DNA of 64,000 nucleotides from JAJFVC01 sp039698075 (GCA_039698075.1 JBDKTJ010000060.1:1-64000); one strand, 5' to 3'. Counted from the first letter of the stretch, positions 16,907-24,756 are shown. Program-made: numbers and translations. The notes: a model not told the origin generated them from the letters alone.

Positions 16907-17659
16907 GTGAGTATCACCAGCCAACACATTCCGCCGCCTGACTTCACCGACCCAGAACTTTCCCCGGAAGAGTTTGCCGCGCAATGGGGCGCAGACCCGT
17001 GCTATATGCACGCTCCAAATCTTCCGGGCGACGGCTACATGTTCTACAACTTCGCTGTTGAAAAAAACGACCCGACATTCTTGGCGGAATTCATTCCCGC
17101 CATCGAACGAACCATTGCCTACGTCGAACAAGAGCAAGCAAAGCAACCCAACTCTTTCGAGCCGGACAGTGTTGCCGATCTGACTTGCCTCTTGACCTAC
17201 GTCAAGACCCTCTCCACAAGCGCAATGCCGAAAGCCACCGCAATGGACCTTACAAAGACGTTGACCACCACCGACCTTGACGAATTCACCCGCAACTATC
17301 TGATCTGTTGCCTTTGGGCAGAGAACGATGAAAGCGATGAATCCGGCGGGGAACCGCTCGATAGCAACTATCATCTTTGGGACTTCGCACCGGAAGCCTT
17401 GACGCAAGCCGCTGAGGATTGCTTGCGGTTCCAAGAGGAAAACGCCGCTGACTTGGCGCAGTACAACCACCCGCAATTCAACGCCCGCGAAATGGGAGGC
17501 CATGACTTCTTTCTCACCCGCAATCACCACGGTTGCGGCTTTTGGGACCGGCACGATTGCCTCCCGGAAGACGCCGGGGAGCGCCTGACTGACGCCGCTG
17601 AGAAGTTTGGCGAATGTGACCCGTATGTCGGCGACGATGGGCTGATCTACTTTCTGTAG
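16907..17659 (+). CDS. Acidic protein (250 aa)
   Basis: GTG 16907 with AGGGAGCAACACC upstream is preferred over the longer frame starting in the promoter. Strongly acidic and helical (EFIPAIERTIAYVEQEQ), ending in a Cys/His/Trp-containing region. Followed by two GC hairpins. Function unknown. Confidence 0.55.
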   Translation: MSITSQHIPPPDFTDPELSPEEFAAQWGADPCYMHAPNLPGDGYMFYNFAVEKNDPTFLAEFIPAIERTIAYVEQEQAKQPNSFEPDSVADLTCLLTYVKTLSTSAMPKATAMDLTKTLTTTDLDEFTRNYLICCLWAENDESDESGGEPLDSNYHLWDFAPEALTQAAEDCLRFQEENAADLAQYNHPQFNAREMGGHDFFLTRNHHGCGFWDRHDCLPEDAGERLTDAAEKFGECDPYVGDDGLIYFL

Positions 17660-17674
17660 TGTTGTGTTGCCCCA

Positions 17675-17711
17675 GCCCGGCCGCCGTGTCCCTCACCACC
17701 GGCGGCCGGGC
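17675..17711 (+). terminator. GC hairpin with CCCTCA loop
   Basis: A perfect 12-bp stem (17675-17686 with 17700-17711) around a loop containing GTCCCTCAC. A T5 run follows ten bases later (17724-17728 region). Acts as terminator or RNA-binding hairpin for the gene ending at 17659. Confidence 0.55.
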
Positions 17712-17741
17712 AATCCGAACACTTTTTGTTGTGTTGCCCCT

Positions 17742-17776
17742 GGCCGGGCCGCCGTTCCCTCACCGGCGACCCGGCC
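17742..17776 (+). terminator. Second GC hairpin with CCCTCA loop
   Basis: GGCCGGG...GCCG pairs with CGGC...CCCGGCC across a loop TTCCCTCAC, with a small internal loop. It is preceded by TTGTGTTGCCCC, repeated from the first hairpin, so the two are a tandem duplication. Confidence 0.5.
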
Positions 17777-17795
17777 GCCCTCTTCGGATTTTGAC

Positions 17796-17823
17796 TGGAC
17801 TTGCGCCAATTTTGTGGTAGAGT
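17796..17823 (+). promoter_or_regulatory. Operator-promoter R10
   Basis: TGGACT, spacer TGCGCCAATTTTGTGG, TAGAGT; a TTGACT also lies at 17791-17796. ATG 17847 follows. Confidence 0.7.
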
Positions 17824-17846
17824 TTAGAAGAAACGGAACGCAACCA

Positions 17847-18317
17847 ATGACCACTGCAACCGCCCGCACGCCGATTGACGCCTACGCCGTGAGTTTCGAC
17901 TTTACGGAGTATTACAACATCGACCCCGCCGACCGGCCTTACATCGAAAGCATTCGGGCCGCTTTCGTTTTCGACCGCAACCAGCGCACCCACCTTTGCG
18001 AGTTGACGCCTAGCTACTTCCTGATCCACCTTTACGATTACGTTTGTCTATCGGCTGCCGCCGAGCAGCTTGACGATGATGCCCGCGAAGAGCTACGCGA
18101 GCGCCTTGACGAAACCTACGCCCATTGCGGTTGTGACGACGAATACCGGCACTGTTCAGGTATCGAGCGCCTGATTGCCGCTAACCGGCCCGGCACCGTT
18201 GACCACTACGGCGACGTGGAATCGCACCGCCTTGCCGATGGTGACGATGCCGACGAAAACCACAACGCCGAAATGGAAATCATCCGCGAACACCTTTGTG
18301 GCAACTGCCCCTTTTAA
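17847..18317 (+). CDS. Acidic protein with Cys/His cluster (156 aa)
   Basis: Start ATG 17847 after GGAACGCAACCA. The protein is acidic and contains YAHCGCDDEYRHCSG and a C-terminal HLCGNCPF that could form a metal site. Function unknown. Confidence 0.6.
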   Translation: MTTATARTPIDAYAVSFDFTEYYNIDPADRPYIESIRAAFVFDRNQRTHLCELTPSYFLIHLYDYVCLSAAAEQLDDDAREELRERLDETYAHCGCDDEYRHCSGIERLIAANRPGTVDHYGDVESHRLADGDDADENHNAEMEIIREHLCGNCPF

Positions 18318-18339
18318 TCAAAGCCATTCGAGGAACGCC

Positions 18340-18558
18340 ATGCGAGAAATCAGAGTGCTTGTGACGGTGCAGGTCGATGAATGCGAACCGGACGAGAAAA
18401 TCGACCGGGAAACGATGGAGGACGCGGCCCTGGAAGCGGTCGAAAACGCCGTGCGATTCGCCTACGACAATGGCTTCTCCCATAGGTACGCCGATGAGCT
18501 TTCCGTCGGATATGTCGATGCCGTGCTGTACGAGGAAAATGCGGACGAGGACGAATAG
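18340..18558 (+). CDS. Small acidic protein (72 aa)
   Basis: GAGGAACGCC precedes ATG 18340. A beta strand (REIRVLVTVQVDE) is followed by a helix and an acidic end (EENADEDE). The same frame stays open after its TAG to 18714. Function unknown. Confidence 0.55.
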   Translation: MREIRVLVTVQVDECEPDEKIDRETMEDAALEAVENAVRFAYDNGFSHRYADELSVGYVDAVLYEENADEDE

Positions 18559-18710
18559 GCCAGCCGCAACCACACCCGCGCCCTCATTGTCCGTGTTTAC
18601 TACGCCGCCCGATGGAACGCCGGGCTTTCCTGCCGGGGCGGCCGGGGATGGCAAACGCGATTGTACGAATGGTTGGAAGACAAGGCCCGATATTGGGAGG
18701 AACAAACGCT

Positions 18711-18941
18711 ATGATTCGATTCGGCGAGCGCGTTACCCTGACCAATGGCGCTACGGCCACATTGCGAGACTTCCACGATAGCATCGGCGCTTTCCTCGAA
18801 TTCGATACGCCGATCATGCGCTGCATTCGCCGCACGGGCGAGTTGCTGGGGCTGGGCGACCGAGCTTGGATGAAAGCGCCCGGCTGGAAAGCCGCCCATG
18901 ATCGTGACGGCGCTAAAACAGGCATGATCTACGTCGCTTGA
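18711..18941 (+). CDS. Unrecognised protein (76 aa)
   Basis: ATG 18711 has an ideal GGAGG site; the upstream extension from 18612 is rejected. The product looks like a small beta-barrel followed by basic loops. The stop TGA is inside a TTGACT (18938-18943) that lies 20 bases before the -35 of R11. Confidence 0.55.
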   Translation: MIRFGERVTLTNGATATLRDFHDSIGAFLEFDTPIMRCIRRTGELLGLGDRAWMKAPGWKAAHDRDGAKTGMIYVA

Positions 18942-18957
18942 CTTCCATAGTCCCAAC

Positions 18958-18985
18958 TTGACTTTCGTCAGCTTTGTGGTAGAGT
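18958..18985 (+). promoter_or_regulatory. Operator-promoter R11
   Basis: TTGACT, spacer TTCGTCAGCTTTGTGG, TAGAGT. The first ATG is only six bases after the -10 box, so the transcript would be nearly leaderless. Confidence 0.7.
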
Positions 18986-18990
18986 TGTGT

Positions 18991-19209
18991 ATGGGCACAA
19001 TCACTTATCCCGACTACCCCATCAAAACCCCTTGCAACTGCTACAAAGGGCTAATCGAGGTTAAACTGCCTGATAGATCGGGCAAACTTGGGCCATGCGA
19101 CCCGCGCCTTTGGCACTGAGTTGTCTGTGATAGGTGCGGAGGGAAGGGCTTCATATCGAAAGAAGATCGGGAGCGCTACTACCGCCGGGAAGTCTTAGGA
19201 ATCGAGTAG
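18991..19209 (+). pseudogene. DnaJ-type zinc-finger gene split by an in-frame TGA
   Basis: The frame from ATG 18991 gives 42 residues including PCNCYKGL and stops at TGA 19117-19119. In the same frame the next 29 codons read VVCDRCGGKGFISKEDRER and end at TAG 19207. CDRCGGKGF is a classic DnaJ-like zinc half-site, yet this second half has no start codon. Either a recent nonsense mutation or readthrough of the TGA explains this. Confidence 0.45.
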
Positions 19210-19211
19210 CC

Positions 19212-19463
19212 GTGTATCCGATTGCAACCTACGCCCACGCCGTTTGTTTTCATTGCCGGAAATCCTGGGCACCCGCCGGTCCCCGCACTGGGCACCGAAA
19301 GGGCCGCCCGTTGTGCCTGCAAGAGAAACGTACTTGCCCGGATTGCGGCAAGCCGCTTATCGGGCTGGGCTTGGCGTTCAAGCCGCCGAAACAAACCGAC
19401 CGCCGGGCTTGGAAACGACTGGAAGATCAAGCCAGAGCGGGCAACCGATTCCACAAGCCATGA
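19212..19463 (+). CDS. Zinc-ribbon protein (83 aa)
   Basis: GTG 19212 follows the previous stop by two bases. CFHC and CPDCG are spaced as in zinc ribbons and the C-terminal part is basic. It is part of a cluster of four consecutive Cys-motif genes. The stop overlaps the next ATG. Confidence 0.5.
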   Translation: MYPIATYAHAVCFHCRKSWAPAGPRTGHRKGRPLCLQEKRTCPDCGKPLIGLGLAFKPPKQTDRRAWKRLEDQARAGNRFHKP

Positions 19464-19633
19464 GTGAACAGCCGCAAGTAACTTGCCCCGTATGCGAAGG
19501 GTCAACCGTCAGCAAGGTGACTAACCAGCCTTGCACCCGCTGTAATGCCACGGGCACTATCAGCAAACAACTTGCCGACACTCTAGCACAGATACGCAAA
19601 GACTTGGAGCGCCGCCTATGCCGAACCACATGA
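19460..19633 (+). CDS. DnaJ-like zinc-finger micro-protein (57 aa)
   Basis: CPVCEGS and CTRCNATGTI form two CxxCxGxG-like half-sites, as in the DnaJ cysteine-rich domain. A helical basic tail follows. ATGA overlap with the preceding gene. Probably a protein- or nucleic-acid-binding adaptor. Confidence 0.55.
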   Translation: MSEQPQVTCPVCEGSTVSKVTNQPCTRCNATGTISKQLADTLAQIRKDLERRLCRTT

Positions 19634-19791
19634 AGTTTTGTAGCTGCAAAACTTGCCGAGCGGGCCGCCACCGTTCGGGCGGCAAGGCCACGATCAAGCG
19701 AGCAAGCCGCAAGCTACGCCACGATACAAAGGCAAAATTGCAAGAAGGCAAAGAGCCGCCTGACAAAGGCACTGTCAGCTACACGGACTAA
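19618..19791 (+). CDS. Basic Cys-motif micro-protein (57 aa)
   Basis: Starts MPNHMKFCSCKTCRAGRHRSGG, with CxCxxC and a very basic middle, then a Lys/Glu helix. It overlaps the previous gene by 16 bases. Likely nucleic-acid binding; no family. Confidence 0.5.
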   Translation: MPNHMKFCSCKTCRAGRHRSGGKATIKRASRKLRHDTKAKLQEGKEPPDKGTVSYTD

Positions 19792-19809
19792 CCCAATTCA
19801 GCAAACACC

Positions 19810-20190
19810 ATGCTTACCCCGATTATCGAACAAGTCAAAGAGCGCCTTGTCAAGTGGCTTGATTCCATGCGGAACTACGCCACCCACGCCGTAAGCTACT
19901 ACCGCTTGGCGATTGTCAAAGACGGCACCGTCACCGTCACCGACTACGACTTGAAACAACTGCCGAGCGAACTCGACCGCCTTGCTACACGCGAATGGGA
20001 TTCAGTCTATCTCATTGCGTGTAGCATTAGTGATATGTCCCACGCTGTTATTGCCGCCGCTACCGCAACCGGCGATTGCCCCGCCACGTTAGCACTGGAC
20101 AAATTGCCCGTGTCTATGGCCACTGAGCCAATGACGCGCCCCGCAGTGTTCTACGGGCCGTTGACCGATAACACCGTGATCGTCAAGTGA
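19810..20190 (+). CDS. Unrecognised protein (126 aa)
   Basis: Last gene of the rightward array. Starts MLTPIIEQVKERLVKWLDSM with an amphipathic helix; the rest is alpha/beta and ends PLTDNTVIVK. Function unknown. Confidence 0.55.
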   Translation: MLTPIIEQVKERLVKWLDSMRNYATHAVSYYRLAIVKDGTVTVTDYDLKQLPSELDRLATREWDSVYLIACSISDMSHAVIAAATATGDCPATLALDKLPVSMATEPMTRPAVFYGPLTDNTVIVK

Positions 20191-20772
20191 CCCGGAGTCA
20201 ACAAGAAAGGGGCGGGGTCTGTTGGGGGCAAGGGTCAAAGGGGTCAAATTGCAGACGGTCCGCGCCGGAGCGCTTAGAATCGCTTGGCGCTTGGCGCGCT
20301 TAGCAGCTTCTCAACGGCCGCCGCCGCAAACACGCCACCGCGAGCATCGAACACGCCGATCGGGCGCACCGGCGAGCACATGACGGCACAAGCCGCCGAC
20401 TCTTCCGCCACCGGCCACCATCCATCATCCCGGCCGATCGCGCCGGACCTCTTGGCAACCGCGCCGGGCACCCGCCGACCGCGCCAGCCGCTTTCTCAAC
20501 CACGGCCGCCCAATTCGCCACACTAGGCAAGCACGTCAGCCACCGGCCGCTGGGCCGCCGGCTAGGCCACGTCGAATGGATTGGGCCGCCGGCCGAATGG
20601 ACCAGCCAAGCCATCGAATGAACTAGGTCATCGGCGCATTAAGAGAAGATCGAGCCGACGCCGGCCGGCGCGCCGCAACGGGCCGCGCCGCCACGACGGG
20701 CTATGTCACGCTGGGCAACAGCCGACAATGCCACGCTGAGCACCGCAAAGACAACGCCGGAAGATCGGTAGC

Positions 20773-20784
20773 GCGTTTACACGC
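20773..20784 (+). promoter_or_regulatory. GCGTTTACACGC site 1
   Basis: One of three exact copies of this 12-mer (also at 32260-32271 reversed and 40181-40192). Candidate protein-binding site. Confidence 0.35.
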
Positions 20785-21160
20785 TATTAGATACCAAGCG
20801 TCACGGAGGTAGAAGAGCCGCCGCGAGATTCGAGGTTCAAGCCGCCAGCCGCCAGCCGCCACGGGCCGCCGATCGCGTCGGCGCGCCGGCCGTCACCGCC
20901 AATACCAGCCGCCGGAAATTCGCCCACGGTTATCCCCGGCGAAAATTCAGGACACGGTTAGTGTCGCTGGTCCCCGGCAGCGCTACCGGAAAATCCGCTA
21001 CGACCGTCACGCCCCATAAACCCGTCACTCCCCGCGCGATTCGCCACTTCCATGCGGCAGGCGCATTTCGCGCAGCCGCCACAATCCGGGCCGCCAGTCA
21101 AGCGCCGGGCGAGTGGGCCGGGCCGCCGGGCCGGGACGCAATCAAGGCGAGCACCGGGCC

Positions 21161-21291
21161 GGGCATCGGTTCCACGGGCCGCCGGTTCCACGGGCAAGAG
21201 CGCCGGGCCGCCGGGCCGGGCATCGGGCCGCCGATCAAGAGCGGGCCGCCGGGCAAGCGGGTAAACAATTCCACGGGCCGCCGGGCGAGCG
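21161..21291 (+). repeat. 131-bp direct repeat, copy A
   Basis: Nearly identical to 21377-21507, with one mismatch seen (GGGTAAAC against GGGTGAAC). The similarity continues for about 25 further bases at lower identity. Confidence 0.75.
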
Positions 21292-21376
21292 GCAGGCGCG
21301 CTACGTGAGCGGGCAAGCGGGCCACCGATCAAGCGCCAGGCAAGCGCAACAAACCCGGCAAGCGGGCCGGGCCACC

Positions 21377-21507
21377 GGGCATCGGTTCCACGGGCCGCCG
21401 GTTCCACGGGCAAGAGCGCCGGGCCGCCGGGCCGGGCATCGGGCCGCCGATCAAGAGCGGGCCGCCGGGCAAGCGGGTGAACAATTCCACGGGCCGCCGG
21501 GCGAGCG
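21377..21507 (+). repeat. 131-bp direct repeat, copy B
   Basis: Second copy of the repeat at 21161-21291, 216 bp downstream. The first half of it is present again at 23636-23700. Confidence 0.75.
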
Positions 21508-21742
21508 CCGGGCGCGCTACGCGAGCGGGCCGGGCATCGGCCGTCGGGCGAGCGCTGGGCGCGCTGGGCGCGCGGGCCGCCGGAAGGGGCGGGCAATGTT
21601 TCAATCGTCAAATAGAATCTCCCTTATCGCCGATCCAACCAGCGCGCCGCTTGCCCTACGAGGTAGCAAGAGCGGGGCAAGTGGCGCGCCGGTTGCGCCG
21701 GCCGGCTATGCTCGACACACGCCCCGTAATCGACGGGTGTTT

Positions 21743-22354
21743 TCATGCGTGTTGCTCCAATCTGTCCAGCGCGCTTTGCATATCGCCGCGCAGGTGTTCC
21801 CACCCCGTTACGCCGATCCGATTTACGGGCCGATCCATAACGAAACCGAACAACCCCGCCGCAATCTGCGCTTGCTGCCGCGCCTCCCGCATTAGCGCCT
21901 TGTGGTTGTTTCCATCCATCGACCATACGGGGACAGACAGCCCGTATCCGTACAATGCTTCCACTAAAATCTCTTCGCATTGCCCGTGGTCGATTGCCCG
22001 CGTCAACATATCCTCTTCGATCCCGCAACAGTCTGTTGCCCTGCGGCAGTTCTCTTGCCCCGCCTCTTGCGGCGAGACAACCGCCAAGGAAACATTGTAG
22101 GTTTCGGGCGGGGCTTCTCTTTCGCCTACCGCCTCTTTCCAATTGAGAATCTCGATTACAAAGTAGTAATCGAATTCCCCGTTGCTCTGGCGGTTGCTAA
22201 TCCACTTACCGCCATAGGTGAGATAGTCCATATCCCCGGTCAACCAGTGGAATCTCACCCGACGGGGACCGTAAACCGTCAATTGAGTTTTCTGGCCGGG
22301 TCGCAATTCGGTTGTGTAATCCTCACGCCGCACGGTGTCTAACGTATCTTGCAT
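21743..22354 (-). CDS. Unrecognised protein (203 aa)
   Basis: Last gene of the leftward array. Beta-rich N-terminal half (LTVYGPRRVRFHWLTGDMDYL) and a helical C-terminal half with RRATDCCGIEEDM. Preceding genes are closely spaced on the same strand. Function unknown. Confidence 0.6.
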   Translation of the reverse strand: MQDTLDTVRREDYTTELRPGQKTQLTVYGPRRVRFHWLTGDMDYLTYGGKWISNRQSNGEFDYYFVIEILNWKEAVGEREAPPETYNVSLAVVSPQEAGQENCRRATDCCGIEEDMLTRAIDHGQCEEILVEALYGYGLSVPVWSMDGNNHKALMREARQQAQIAAGLFGFVMDRPVNRIGVTGWEHLRGDMQSALDRLEQHA

Positions 22355-22368
22355 GGTTGCGCCTCTGG

Positions 22369-22542
22369 TTAGTCTGTTACGCGAAACGTGCCCACCTCAT
22401 TGCCCTTGCTATCGAAGAGCGCGGCGAATTCTTCGCCATCTTCGATTCTCTTGACCACCCCGCACAGAATGCTTGCCGCCTCTGTAGCGAGTTTGTCGTC
22501 AAGGCGCGAATCGGCAATGGTGAACGTAATACGTACTGTCAT
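22369..22542 (-). CDS. Small protein (57 aa)
   Basis: Starts MTVRITFTIADSRLDDKLATEAAS behind an AGGAGCAAACC site. A strand followed by helix and strands; looks like a complete small domain. Function unknown. Confidence 0.5.
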   Translation of the reverse strand: MTVRITFTIADSRLDDKLATEAASILCGVVKRIEDGEEFAALFDSKGNEVGTFRVTD

Positions 22543-22551
22543 GGTTTGCTC

Positions 22552-22959
22552 CTAATCGAAGTAACCCGGATCGTCGGCCGTTGCGCCGTGATTGTCCCGC
22601 AACCACTCACCAGCCGCGCTGATAAACTCCGTTGCCCCCACACCACACGGGCAATCGACCGTTCCATCCGTGCTATCGTGGCGACACGTCCTATTCCGGT
22701 TGCCACATTCGGCGCACTCCCAATGCTCCCCATGTACTGCCGTGTCAACCGTGCCGCACACTTGGCAGCGCTGCACAGAACGTAGCGACCACCCGAAGGT
22801 TTGCGCGGTTGGCGGATAATCCCAATCGGTCTGGATTAGGATTGTCTGACGTTCGACGGGCCGAAACCGCCCCCTATCATCGCGCTCTTGCTCCAGCGCT
22901 GGCCCGACAATCTCCCCCGGACAACATGGGGCATTAACATCGGTATTCCAAGTAATCAT
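22552..22959 (-). CDS. Zinc-ribbon protein (135 aa)
   Basis: CQVCG and CAECGNRNRTC, then CPCG, give several Cys pairs suited to zinc ribbons. The N-terminal half is beta-rich. It lies in the leftward operon behind GGGAG. May bind nucleic acid; no family named. Confidence 0.6.
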   Translation of the reverse strand: MITWNTDVNAPCCPGEIVGPALEQERDDRGRFRPVERQTILIQTDWDYPPTAQTFGWSLRSVQRCQVCGTVDTAVHGEHWECAECGNRNRTCRHDSTDGTVDCPCGVGATEFISAAGEWLRDNHGATADDPGYFD

Positions 22960-22986
22960 CGCTAGTTGACTCCCGCGAGTGTCGCC

Positions 22987-23277
22987 CTAATCAATAGCCC
23001 GATGCTGCCGAGCATCCGACACCGTTAAGCGCTTGCCGCACTCAAAACACCGTCCGCCGATAGCTTGCGGCGCGCTTTCGGGGCAATGGCGGAAAATTTC
23101 TGGATACTTGCCGCTTGCCAACACAACCCCTTGCGCGGCCGGCTGCAATTCCAACACGGTTTGCAGATAGTGCCGCGCGTCGTATTCGTTCCCAAACCGT
23201 GACGATACGGCAGTATCCACCCCGCCGATTAGACTTTTGCCCGGCACGGTCGCCCAATACTTAGCGTAGAAACTCAC
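22987..23277 (-). CDS. Zinc-finger-like protein (96 aa)
   Basis: GTG start after GAAGGGAGGGCGACAAC. The C-terminal CFECGKRLTVSD is half a zinc ribbon, with HCP upstream as the possible partner. Third gene from promoter L2. Function unknown. Confidence 0.55.
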   Translation of the reverse strand: MSFYAKYWATVPGKSLIGGVDTAVSSRFGNEYDARHYLQTVLELQPAAQGVVLASGKYPEIFRHCPESAPQAIGGRCFECGKRLTVSDARQHRAID

Positions 23278-23295
23278 GTTGTCGCCCTCCCTTCG

Positions 23296-23460
23296 TTAGT
23301 CCGCATTCACTCCGCAAGCACGGAGAAAACGCCCCCGGTCGAATCGGCCGTTGAACCGCGCACAAGCCGAGCAAACAGCAAGCGCCGCTGCACGCCGCGC
23401 TTTGGGGTTGACGATTGCGGAAATTTCGGCCGCAAGCGCGATAAAGTGTTTTTTGCTCAT
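23296..23460 (-). CDS. Small basic protein (54 aa)
   Basis: Starts MSKKHFIALAAEISAIVNP after AGGGGAACACC and directly downstream of promoter L2. Helical, with two Cys in AVCSACARF. Function unknown. Confidence 0.55.
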   Translation of the reverse strand: MSKKHFIALAAEISAIVNPKARRAAALAVCSACARFNGRFDRGRFLRACGVNAD

Positions 23461-23505
23461 GGTGTTCCCCTTGCGTTGTGTTCCCTTAGTTGCGCCTCTA
23501 CTTAG

Positions 23506-23533
23506 ATATTACACCACTATTGCAGCAAAGCAA
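23506..23533 (-). promoter_or_regulatory. Leftward operator-promoter L2
   Basis: TTGCTT, spacer TGCTGCAATAGTGGTG, TAATAT on the minus strand. Drives the gene at 23296-23460 and those beyond. Confidence 0.75.
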
Positions 23534-23607
23534 GGCAAGCAGGCAGGGAAAAGCCGGTAATCTGCGGAATTCAGCTTAGCGAGACTAGATTGCAACGGTT
23601 GCACGGG

Positions 23608-23635
23608 AGATTACGCCACTTTAGCAGCATTCCTG
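23608..23635 (-). promoter_or_regulatory. Leftward operator-promoter L3, -35 lost
   Basis: Operator and TAATCT are intact (spacer TGCTGCTAAAGTGGCG), but the -35 position reads CAGGAA, next to a GC-rich repeat that begins at about 23636. No gene follows before L2, so this looks like a broken cassette. Confidence 0.5.
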
Positions 23636-23765
23636 CCGGGCATCGGTTCCACGGGCCGCCGGTTCCACGGGCAAGAGCGCCGGGCCGCCGGGCGAGCGGG
23701 CCACAACGAAAAGCGGGCGGGAATGTCGGGCAAGAGCGGGCCGCCGATCAAAGACGGGCCGCCGG
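23636..23765. repeat. GC-rich mosaic repeat
   Basis: Shares its first 60 or so bases with the 131-bp repeat, then continues with GCGAGCGGGCC and GATCAAAGACGGGCCGCC modules. It abuts promoter L3 on one side and ends a few bases before the end of the next gene. Confidence 0.7.
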
Positions 23766-23768
23766 GCA

Positions 23769-24161
23769 TCATGCCGCGCGTTTTCCCTTTTGCTTCAATC
23801 GCCGGCAATGGCAAATTTGCGTCATGTTGCCATAGGTGACACCATGCCATTCTGCGCCGGTCGAATCAATAAACCGAACGTCATAACGCGCGCCGGCCAG
23901 ATTGTGGGAACCCTTGCGAATCGACCGCACCCGAAATTTGAGGGTTCCCGGCCAGTTTGTAACCTCCCATCCGCAACCCTGCCGGTCCACAAGGTAAAGA
24001 GTCGCGCGGCCAGTGTCGCGCATGTACTCCCATTCCCGCTTGCCGCAACAGTCGTAACAAACCTTGTTACCGCCGTTGTCCATTCCGTAACCCGTTGTGA
24101 ATTCGCCAGTGTGTACCTTTTCCGCACCGCAGACAGCACAAGTAAAACGGTGTTCACTCAT
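23769..24161 (-). CDS. Zinc-ribbon protein (130 aa)
   Basis: ATG 24161 after GGGAGGGCTACACC. CAVCG and CYDCCG about 30 residues apart form a zinc ribbon, followed by a beta-rich region (RATLYLVDRQGCGWEV) and a basic C-terminus. Likely nucleic-acid binding; unknown role. Confidence 0.6.
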   Translation of the reverse strand: MSEHRFTCAVCGAEKVHTGEFTTGYGMDNGGNKVCYDCCGKREWEYMRDTGRATLYLVDRQGCGWEVTNWPGTLKFRVRSIRKGSHNLAGARYDVRFIDSTGAEWHGVTYGNMTQICHCRRLKQKGKRAA

Positions 24162-24180
24162 GGTGTAGCCCTCCCACTTA

Positions 24181-24702
24181 TTAGACCGCGAATTTCTCAA
24201 TTACCCGCGCCAACCGCAAACGCCCGGAATGGCCCGCCCGCTCCGCCATGTAGTCCGCCCAATCTGCTAACGTCTTTCCAGCAAACCACCCGCCGGGTGT
24301 TGCGTTAGGGTGGGGATGTTCGCCCATACGTTCCCTAACGGCCGGATATTGAGCAAGCGCGGCCGCAATCCGCTCCTCTTCCTTCGCAACCGTCTTAGCG
24401 CGCCGCGCTTGCCGCAGCTTGCGCTCTTGCGCCGCAACCGCCCTATCGAATTCCGTTGCATTAACAAGGCAAGCGCGGTCCGTCTTTTGCACGCAATCAC
24501 AACCGACCACGAATTCCCGCCCGTCGGCGCTTTTGATGTGATAGCAGTAGCGAATTCCGTTTCCGCAGTAGTCGCAAGTACCCGCCGGTTGCGCTGGCGC
24601 GCCCGGACAAGCGCAATAGACTTTTTCGCTCATTCCAATAAACCGAAACGGCGCAACCCCCAGCCCCGCACGCTCAAAAGGGTGTATGTCCAGTATTGCC
24701 AT
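24181..24702 (-). CDS. Zinc-binding protein with Arg-rich helix (173 aa)
   Basis: Residues 30-75 carry CDYCGNGIRYCYHIKSADG, then VGCDCV, a Cys-rich module similar in layout to that of the protein at 31002-32243. A long basic helix (AQERKLRQARRAKTVAKEEE) follows. Promoter L4 lies just upstream, with GAGGGCAAGACA as ribosome site. Probably DNA or RNA binding. Confidence 0.65.
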   Translation of the reverse strand: MAILDIHPFERAGLGVAPFRFIGMSEKVYCACPGAPAQPAGTCDYCGNGIRYCYHIKSADGREFVVGCDCVQKTDRACLVNATEFDRAVAAQERKLRQARRAKTVAKEEERIAAALAQYPAVRERMGEHPHPNATPGGWFAGKTLADWADYMAERAGHSGRLRLARVIEKFAV

Positions 24703-24724
24703 TGTCTTGCCCTCCTCTATCTAC

Positions 24725-24752
24725 AGCTTACGCCACTTTCGCAGCAAAGCAA
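24725..24752 (-). promoter_or_regulatory. Leftward operator-promoter L4
   Basis: TTGCTT, spacer TGCTGCGAAAGTGGCG, TAAGCT. Confidence 0.75.
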
Positions 24753-24756
24753 CTGT

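Larger units (their letters stand above)
21120..21600. repeat. GC-rich mosaic repeat array
   Basis: Built from short modules such as GGGCCGCCGG, GGTTCCACGG, GGGCATCGG and GGGCAAGAGCG in varying order. Frames through it give only Arg/Gly/Pro-rich text in all phases, so it is not coding. Confidence 0.75.
20191..21742. other. Non-coding GC-rich block between the two arrays
   Basis: No credible gene lies here. It holds GCGCTTAG and CACGGTTA motifs, GGCGCGCC palindromes, one GCGTTTACACGC (20773-20784) and, from about 21.1 kb, the GC-rich mosaic repeat. The right and left arrays converge here, so it is a transcription sink. It could also carry an origin or partition site, which I cannot show. Confidence 0.5.

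Noticed and set aside
9563..18985. Regular repeats of about 30 bases as a CRISPR array
   Set aside because: Copies are 0.4-1.5 kb apart with genes between them, are imperfect, and contain -35 and -10 boxes; there are no cas genes.
21113..21895. Long open frames (up to 260 codons) on both strands of the GC-rich block
   Set aside because: All frames are open because of GC-rich modules and give Arg/Gly/Pro-rich text; no ribosome site or protein-like pattern.
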